From: Planctomycetota bacterium
GTDB taxonomy: Bacteria > Planctomycetota > SBBH01 > JAHFOU01
Direction: 5' to 3'
Assembly: GCA_023261525.1 (NCBI GenBank)
Contig: JAHFOU010000063.1
Coordinates: forward strand, 1-9,854
DNA: 9,854 nucleotides
Below are positions 6,633-9,854 of this stretch, piece after piece. How positions within the stretch are numbered: position 1 is the first letter of the stretch; every line of letters begins with the position of its first letter. Below the pieces are notes generated by a model. That model was given only the letters and a program-made list of their open reading frames with translations. It made no database searches and was not told where the DNA came from. The translations under genes and the position numbers were made by a program.

Positions 6633-7721
6633 TTGGCCAAGGCCATCGGGATGATCTCGGGGGGGCTGGACAGCACCCTCGCGGCGGCCCTGCTCCTGAG
6701 GCAGGGCATCGAGGTCCTCGGGATCAACTTCTACACGGGCTTCTGCGTCACCGAGCACCACCGCCGCCTGGGCATCCCGGGCCGCGACGGCCAGGCCTGC
6801 CGCAACGAGGCCCTGCGCGCCGGGGCGGACCTTCAGTTCGAGGTCCGCATGGTGGACATCGCCGAGGAATACTACGACATCATCACGAGCCCCAAGTACG
6901 GCTACGGCTCGGCCGCCAACCCCTGCATCGACTGCCGCATGTTCATGCTGGGCAAGGCCAAGCAGATCATGGAGGAGGAAGGCGCCGACTTCGTCTTCAC
7001 CGGCGAGGTGATCGGCCAGCGCCCGAAGTCCCAGCGCAGGCCCGTCATCGACCTGATCGAGCAGAAGAGCGGCCTGGCCGGGCGCCTGCTGAGGCCGCTG
7101 TCGGCCAAGCTCCTGCCCATGACCATCCCGGAAAAAGATGGCCTGGTGGACCGCGAGCGCCTGGCCGGGATCTGGGGCCGCAGCCGCGAGACCCAGTTCG
7201 CCCTGGCCAAGGAGCTCGGGATCACCGATTTCCCCCAGCCGGCCGGCGGATGCTGCTTCCTGGCCGACGCCAACTTCGCCCACAAGTTCTTCGACTTCGT
7301 CGGGCATGCCAACGGCAAGCGGATCACCCAGGAAGACGCGGTCCTCCTGGGTACCGGGCGCCATTTCAGGCTGTCCGACACCACCAAGCTCATCGTGGGA
7401 CGCAACGAGCACGAGAACCGGGTGCTCCAGCAGTTCGCCGGGGACCGGATCTTCCTGATCCCGGCCGAGGTGATGGGGCCGTCGGCCCTGATCGAGGGAC
7501 CCGCGGATAAGGCTGTCCTGGAGCAGGCCGCAGCCGTGGCGGCCCGGTACTGCGACCGGACGGGGGAGGCGGCGGGCAAGGTCCTGGTCCGTTTCTCCTG
7601 CACCCGCACGGTGGAGGGGACCCGGCAGGAGATCATCCTGTCCGTGAAGCCGGCCGAGCCGGAAACCCTGGACGCTCTGCGCATCATCCCGCCGGCCACC
7701 ACCAGCGCCAACGCGGTCTAA
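6633..7721 (+). CDS. MnmA-like PP-loop tRNA thiolation enzyme with C-terminal NFACT-R domain
   Basis: The protein has 362 residues. The N-terminal half is an ATP-pyrophosphatase (PP-loop) of the MnmA/ThiI type: SGGLDS at 9-14, a paired cysteine CIDC (C98, C101) in NPCIDCRMFML, FTGEVIGQRPKSQ near 127, and a second cysteine site GGCCFLAD with C207 and C208. In MnmA the equivalent cysteines carry sulfur or an iron-sulfur cluster during 2-thiouridine formation, so tRNA thiolation is the likely chemistry; the exact base is unknown. The C-terminal part has the NFACT-R/DUF814 pattern (TGRHFRLSD..KLIVGRNEHENRVLQQF, about 247-272), an RNA-binding module. TTG at 6633 is the only start before the essential first strand, since the previous in-frame codon is the rplT stop and ATG 6651 would leave just two residues before the loop. 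Translation is presumably coupled to rplT. It lacks the full MnmA C-terminal barrel, so I give no symbol. Confidence 0.87.
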   Translation: MAKAIGMISGGLDSTLAAALLLRQGIEVLGINFYTGFCVTEHHRRLGIPGRDGQACRNEALRAGADLQFEVRMVDIAEEYYDIITSPKYGYGSAANPCIDCRMFMLGKAKQIMEEEGADFVFTGEVIGQRPKSQRRPVIDLIEQKSGLAGRLLRPLSAKLLPMTIPEKDGLVDRERLAGIWGRSRETQFALAKELGITDFPQPAGGCCFLADANFAHKFFDFVGHANGKRITQEDAVLLGTGRHFRLSDTTKLIVGRNEHENRVLQQFAGDRIFLIPAEVMGPSALIEGPADKAVLEQAAAVAARYCDRTGEAAGKVLVRFSCTRTVEGTRQEIILSVKPAEPETLDALRIIPPATTSANAV

Positions 7722-7736
7722 TTATACATTAGACCG
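7714..7736. repeat. Perfect AT-rich inverted repeat over the PP-loop gene stop codon
   Basis: CGGTCTAAT (7714-7722) and ATTAGACCG (7728-7736) are perfect 9-base complements around a 5-base loop, TATAC. The left arm contains the TAA stop of the preceding gene (7719-7721). The sequence downstream (GGTTTCCTC) is not a proper T tract, so a classical intrinsic terminator is only weakly supported. Other readings are a binding site for a dimeric regulator or a recombinase site for the enzyme encoded just downstream. The symmetry is certain; the role is open. Confidence 0.7.
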
Positions 7737-7747
7737 GGTTTCCTCAA

Positions 7748-7776
7748 GCTTCCCCCTCCGGGAAGCCGATAGCTTC
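7748..7776 (+). promoter_or_regulatory. Mutually exclusive hairpins before the recombinase gene
   Basis: GCTTCCC (7748-7754) pairs with GGGAAGC (7760-7766) around a 5-base loop. The segment GAAGC (7762-7766) can alternatively pair with GCTTC (7772-7776), also with a 5-base loop. The two helices share bases and cannot form together. GGAAG at 7761-7765 is the only purine-rich, Shine-Dalgarno-like sequence before the ATG at 7779, though its spacing of 13 is long, and it is buried in the first helix. This could restrain translation of the recombinase. Pairing is seen; regulation is inferred. Confidence 0.35.
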
Positions 7777-7778
7777 GT

Positions 7779-8783
7779 ATGGCCGATCCTCTCTTCCTGG
7801 ATGCTATCCGGGACTTCCTCCAGGAACTCCGCAGGGACATGATCATCGTGAAAGGCTATGTCTCCCCCCGGACCCAAGGGGAATACGAACACCGCCTCAC
7901 CGAGTTGGGACGATACGCGGCCTCCCATCAGCGACTCTTGAAGGACGTCGATCAGGCGGAAGCCTTGGCCGCCCTGAAGCTCTCGGGCATCAGCGAATCC
8001 CTGCTGAAGGACTACCTGATCGACCACCTGGAGGCCAGGAACAGTCCGGCCACCCTGAACACCCACCTGTACACGATCAAGTCCTTCTGGCAGTTCGCGG
8101 CCAAGCAGTACGGGGTCCCCGACCTCACCGTGGACCTGGCCCATTCCCGGGCACCCAAGAAACCGGGGGTCCACCTGCCCGAGCGCCACGTCCAGGCCTT
8201 CCTGGAGCACCTGGCAGCGCGCGAAGGCGCCCCGAAAGCCGAGCTCATGCGGGACCGGGTCTTCTTCGAGATCGCCGCCCGCTACGGCACCCGCATCTCC
8301 GAAGCCCTGGGCCTGGACCTGGACAGCCTGACGATCACCCCCCATTCCATCGACCTCAAGATCTTCGGCAAGGGCGGCAAGGTCCGCGTGGTCCCCCTTC
8401 CCCTCTACGACGAGAAAGGCCCCCTGGCCAACCACCAGGCCTTCGGGACCCTGGTCCGCCAGTACCTGGATACGGTCCGCAAGGACTGGAAGGCCCATCC
8501 GGGGCACGAGAAGGCCCTCTTCCTCAGCCGCAAGGGCCTGCGTTGGTCCGACGACGCGGCCCGGGCGGTCTTCACCCGCTCCATGTCGGCCCTGGGCTTC
8601 GCCCAGCACGGCTACGTGGTCCATTCGCTGAGGCATTCCCTGGCCAGCCACCTGCTGAACGCCGGGGTCGGCCTCCCCACCGTCTCCAAGATCCTGGGCC
8701 ACGCCAGCACCCAGGTCACGGCCTCCATCTACGCCCACTCGGACACGTCCGAGGTGGAGAAGGGGATGACGAAGGGCTACTGA
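7779..8783 (+). CDS. Tyrosine recombinase (XerC/XerD-type integrase)
   Basis: This enzyme cuts and rejoins DNA through a tyrosine-DNA intermediate. The 334 residues are somewhat longer than XerC/XerD (about 300). The N-terminal core-binding helical domain spans about 10-125 (SPRTQGEYEHRLTELGRYA; SPATLNTHLYTIKSFWQF). The catalytic domain spans about 135-330 with every active-site residue present: R172 (RYGTRISEALGL), K201 (GKGGKVRVVP), H282 and R285 (HSLRH), H308 (LGHAS) and nucleophile Y318 (ASIYAHSD). It should therefore be active. The ATG at 7779 follows a weak, possibly sequestered ribosome site. Its G/C-ending codons match the housekeeping genes, so it looks resident, such as a chromosome-dimer-resolution Xer, rather than a recent phage integrase, and no other phage gene is visible. 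XerC versus XerD cannot be decided from sequence inspection. Its end overlaps the convergent membrane-protein gene by 7 bases. Confidence 0.93.
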   Translation: MADPLFLDAIRDFLQELRRDMIIVKGYVSPRTQGEYEHRLTELGRYAASHQRLLKDVDQAEALAALKLSGISESLLKDYLIDHLEARNSPATLNTHLYTIKSFWQFAAKQYGVPDLTVDLAHSRAPKKPGVHLPERHVQAFLEHLAAREGAPKAELMRDRVFFEIAARYGTRISEALGLDLDSLTITPHSIDLKIFGKGGKVRVVPLPLYDEKGPLANHQAFGTLVRQYLDTVRKDWKAHPGHEKALFLSRKGLRWSDDAARAVFTRSMSALGFAQHGYVVHSLRHSLASHLLNAGVGLPTVSKILGHASTQVTASIYAHSDTSEVEKGMTKGY

Positions 8784-9760
8784 GGCTCCTCGTCCTTGGA
8801 CCTCGTCAGGAGGGCGATCAGCCCCCCCAGCAGGCCCCAGGAGATCAGGCAGAAGCGGGTGAGCAGGGAAAGCGCCAGGGCCGTGGCCTTGGGCACCCCC
8901 AGGCGCCCGAAGCCGTCCACGTAGGCCATCTCCCCGATGCCGAATCCCATGATGGAGACCGGGATGCACCCGATCATGGAGACGATGGCGATGACGACCA
9001 CGAACTGGGGGAAGCTCACCTGCTCGGGCGGGATGCCCAGGGCCCTGCCGATGAAGGTCCCCACTAGGATGTAGCCGGTGTGGTTGCAGAGGGCCCAGAA
9101 GGCCCCTTGGGCGACGGCCCCCTTGTGGTCCTTGTACAGGTCCACGGCCTGGTCCACCTCGGCCAGGATCCCCCCCCCCACCGGCAGGCGGCGGATGCGC
9201 GCGGGGGTCAGCCAGCGGCGCTTGAGCGGGCTGAAGTAGAAGGCGGCCCCGGCTACCAGGAGTCCCAGGAGCCCCAGGATGACCCCCGAAGCCTGCCCCG
9301 TCACGGCGGAGACGATGCCGGCCAGCAGGACCAGGCCCAGCATGCCCACCCCCCGGTCCAGGAAGACCGTGACCACGGCGGCCGTCCCCCGGCCCGGGAA
9401 GCGCTTGGCCGCGGCATAGGCCTTCACGATGTCCCCCCCCGTCTGGCCGGGCATGGTGTTGTTGAAGAAAAGGCCCAGGAGGTTGAGGCGCAGGACCTGG
9501 AGGAAGGGCAGGCGAAGGCCCTGGGCGTCCAGGAGGGACTTCCAGCGCAGGGCCAGCAGGGGCTGGTTCAGGCCCAGGATGGCCAGGGCGGCGCCCAGGT
9601 AGGGCCAGCGGATGCCCTGGAGGGCGTCCAGGAAGTCCTGCTTGGGGATGGTCCAGGCCAGGTAGCCCAGGCAGGCCAGGGTGAAGACGATCCGGAAGGC
9701 CAGGCCGATCCACTTCCGACGGGGCACGGCGGGAGCATACGGTATCATCCCCCCCGCCAT
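8777..9760 (-). CDS. Flippase-like integral membrane protein (LPG synthase TM / UPF0104 family)
   Basis: The protein has 327 residues from the outermost ATG, or 323 if the ATG four codons later (9746-9748, just after a G7 run) is used. About seven or eight hydrophobic segments are visible, near residues 17-38, 52-71, 84-99, 125-150, 155-175, 215-240, 246-270 and 290-318. Family signatures are LLALRWKSLLDAQG (68-81), FFNNTMPGQTGGDIVKAY (98-115), FLDRGVGMLGL and PVSIMGFGIGEMAYVDGFG. Relatives form the membrane part of lysylphosphatidylglycerol synthase (MprF) or act alone in lipid or glycolipid translocation; no aminoacyl-transferase domain is present here, so a lipid or isoprenoid-linked transport role is the most one can say. 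The gene converges on the recombinase (7-base overlap) and diverges from the thioesterase (start codons overlapping). It carries G runs of 10, 8, 7 and 7. Confidence 0.88.
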   Translation of the reverse strand: MAGGMIPYAPAVPRRKWIGLAFRIVFTLACLGYLAWTIPKQDFLDALQGIRWPYLGAALAILGLNQPLLALRWKSLLDAQGLRLPFLQVLRLNLLGLFFNNTMPGQTGGDIVKAYAAAKRFPGRGTAAVVTVFLDRGVGMLGLVLLAGIVSAVTGQASGVILGLLGLLVAGAAFYFSPLKRRWLTPARIRRLPVGGGILAEVDQAVDLYKDHKGAVAQGAFWALCNHTGYILVGTFIGRALGIPPEQVSFPQFVVVIAIVSMIGCIPVSIMGFGIGEMAYVDGFGRLGVPKATALALSLLTRFCLISWGLLGGLIALLTRSKDEEPQ

Positions 9761-9854
9761 GAAGGCCTTTGAGACGACGCTGAGGGTCCGCTACGCCGAG
9801 ACGGACCAGATGGGGGTGGCCTACCACGCCAACCTCCTGCCCTGGTTCGAGGTC
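9759..9854 (+). CDS. YbgC-type acyl-CoA thioesterase (hotdog fold), 3' end outside the window
   Basis: Only the first 32 residues are present and the frame is open at the right edge. They match the start of the 4-hydroxybenzoyl-CoA thioesterase/YbgC family: an N-terminal strand TTLRVRYAETD, then DQMGVAYHANLLPWFE with the conserved catalytic aspartate D16, the GVAYH turn and the start of the central hotdog helix. These enzymes hydrolyse acyl-CoA thioesters; YbgC accompanies the Tol-Pal system in many Gram-negatives, but no tol gene is in view. The ATG lies within CATG at 9758-9761, shared with the outermost start of the divergent gene. There is no Shine-Dalgarno upstream. A TATCAT hexamer at 9743-9748 could be a -10 box for a nearly leaderless transcript. 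Confidence 0.9.
   Translation, partial: MKAFETTLRVRYAETDQMGVAYHANLLPWFEV

Noticed and set aside
5727..7412. Minus-strand open frame of 561 codons across infC-rpmI-rplT and the PP-loop gene
   Set aside because: It runs antisense to four clearly recognised genes, has biased low-complexity composition and shows no domain signature.
7714..7745. Calling the 7714-7736 palindrome a rho-independent terminator
   Set aside because: The stem is AT-rich in its upper half and the downstream sequence GGTTTCCTC lacks a run of Ts, so it was recorded as an inverted repeat of open function.
7722..9827. Minus-strand open frame of 701 codons antisense to the recombinase and overlapping the membrane gene
   Set aside because: The product is Gly/Pro/Arg-rich low-complexity sequence without motifs. 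It is a by-product of GC-rich codon bias, while the opposing frames encode clear recombinase and membrane-protein signatures.

Overview
The window is GC-rich chromosomal DNA from a Gram-negative bacterium. Hand counts of single 60-base lines give 70% GC in the RHS gene (601-660) and 77% in thrS (5101-5160), with strongly G/C-ending codons. The thrS-infC-rpmI-rplT order, an AUU-started infC, a PP-loop/NFACT-R fusion gene and an RHS element would fit a GC-rich Acidobacteriota (Holophagae-like) or deltaproteobacterial-type genome. That placement is a guess, because no rRNA or other marker is present.

Region 1 (1-3611) is accessory DNA. A long RHS/YD-repeat gene enters from the left edge and ends in a canonical RHS-associated core (two DPxG motifs near 1791 and 1872). 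An unrecognised tail of about 195 residues follows, and its base composition drops sharply. Two small low-GC genes come next on the same strand: a TPR-like protein and an unassigned acidic/helical protein. One 60-base line in the TPR gene is only 38% GC. This is the layout of a polymorphic-toxin cassette (RHS carrier, swapped C-terminal effector, immunity candidates), but neither the toxin nor the immunity family could be identified.

Region 2 (3617-7721) is a housekeeping translation operon: threonyl-tRNA synthetase, IF3, L35, L20, then a PP-loop tRNA-thiolation-like enzyme joined to an NFACT-R (DUF814) domain. The PP-loop gene starts at a TTG directly abutting the rplT stop and sits where many bacteria carry pheST. 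A good sigma70-like promoter lies inside the 3' end of thrS and probably gives infC-rpmI-rplT independent transcription. infC uses an AUU start behind a strong Shine-Dalgarno, the hallmark of IF3 autoregulation.

Region 3 (7722-9854) begins with a 57-base gap holding a perfect AT-rich palindrome and a pair of mutually exclusive hairpins. A complete tyrosine recombinase follows. A convergent gene for a flippase-like / LPG-synthase-TM integral membrane protein overlaps the recombinase end by 7 bases. Finally, a divergent YbgC-type acyl-CoA thioesterase gene is cut by the right edge; its ATG overlaps the membrane protein's outermost ATG within one CATG. No tRNA, rRNA, CRISPR array or insertion sequence was seen. 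Apart from the 106 bases at 2478-2583 there is no gene-free stretch longer than about 60 bases.
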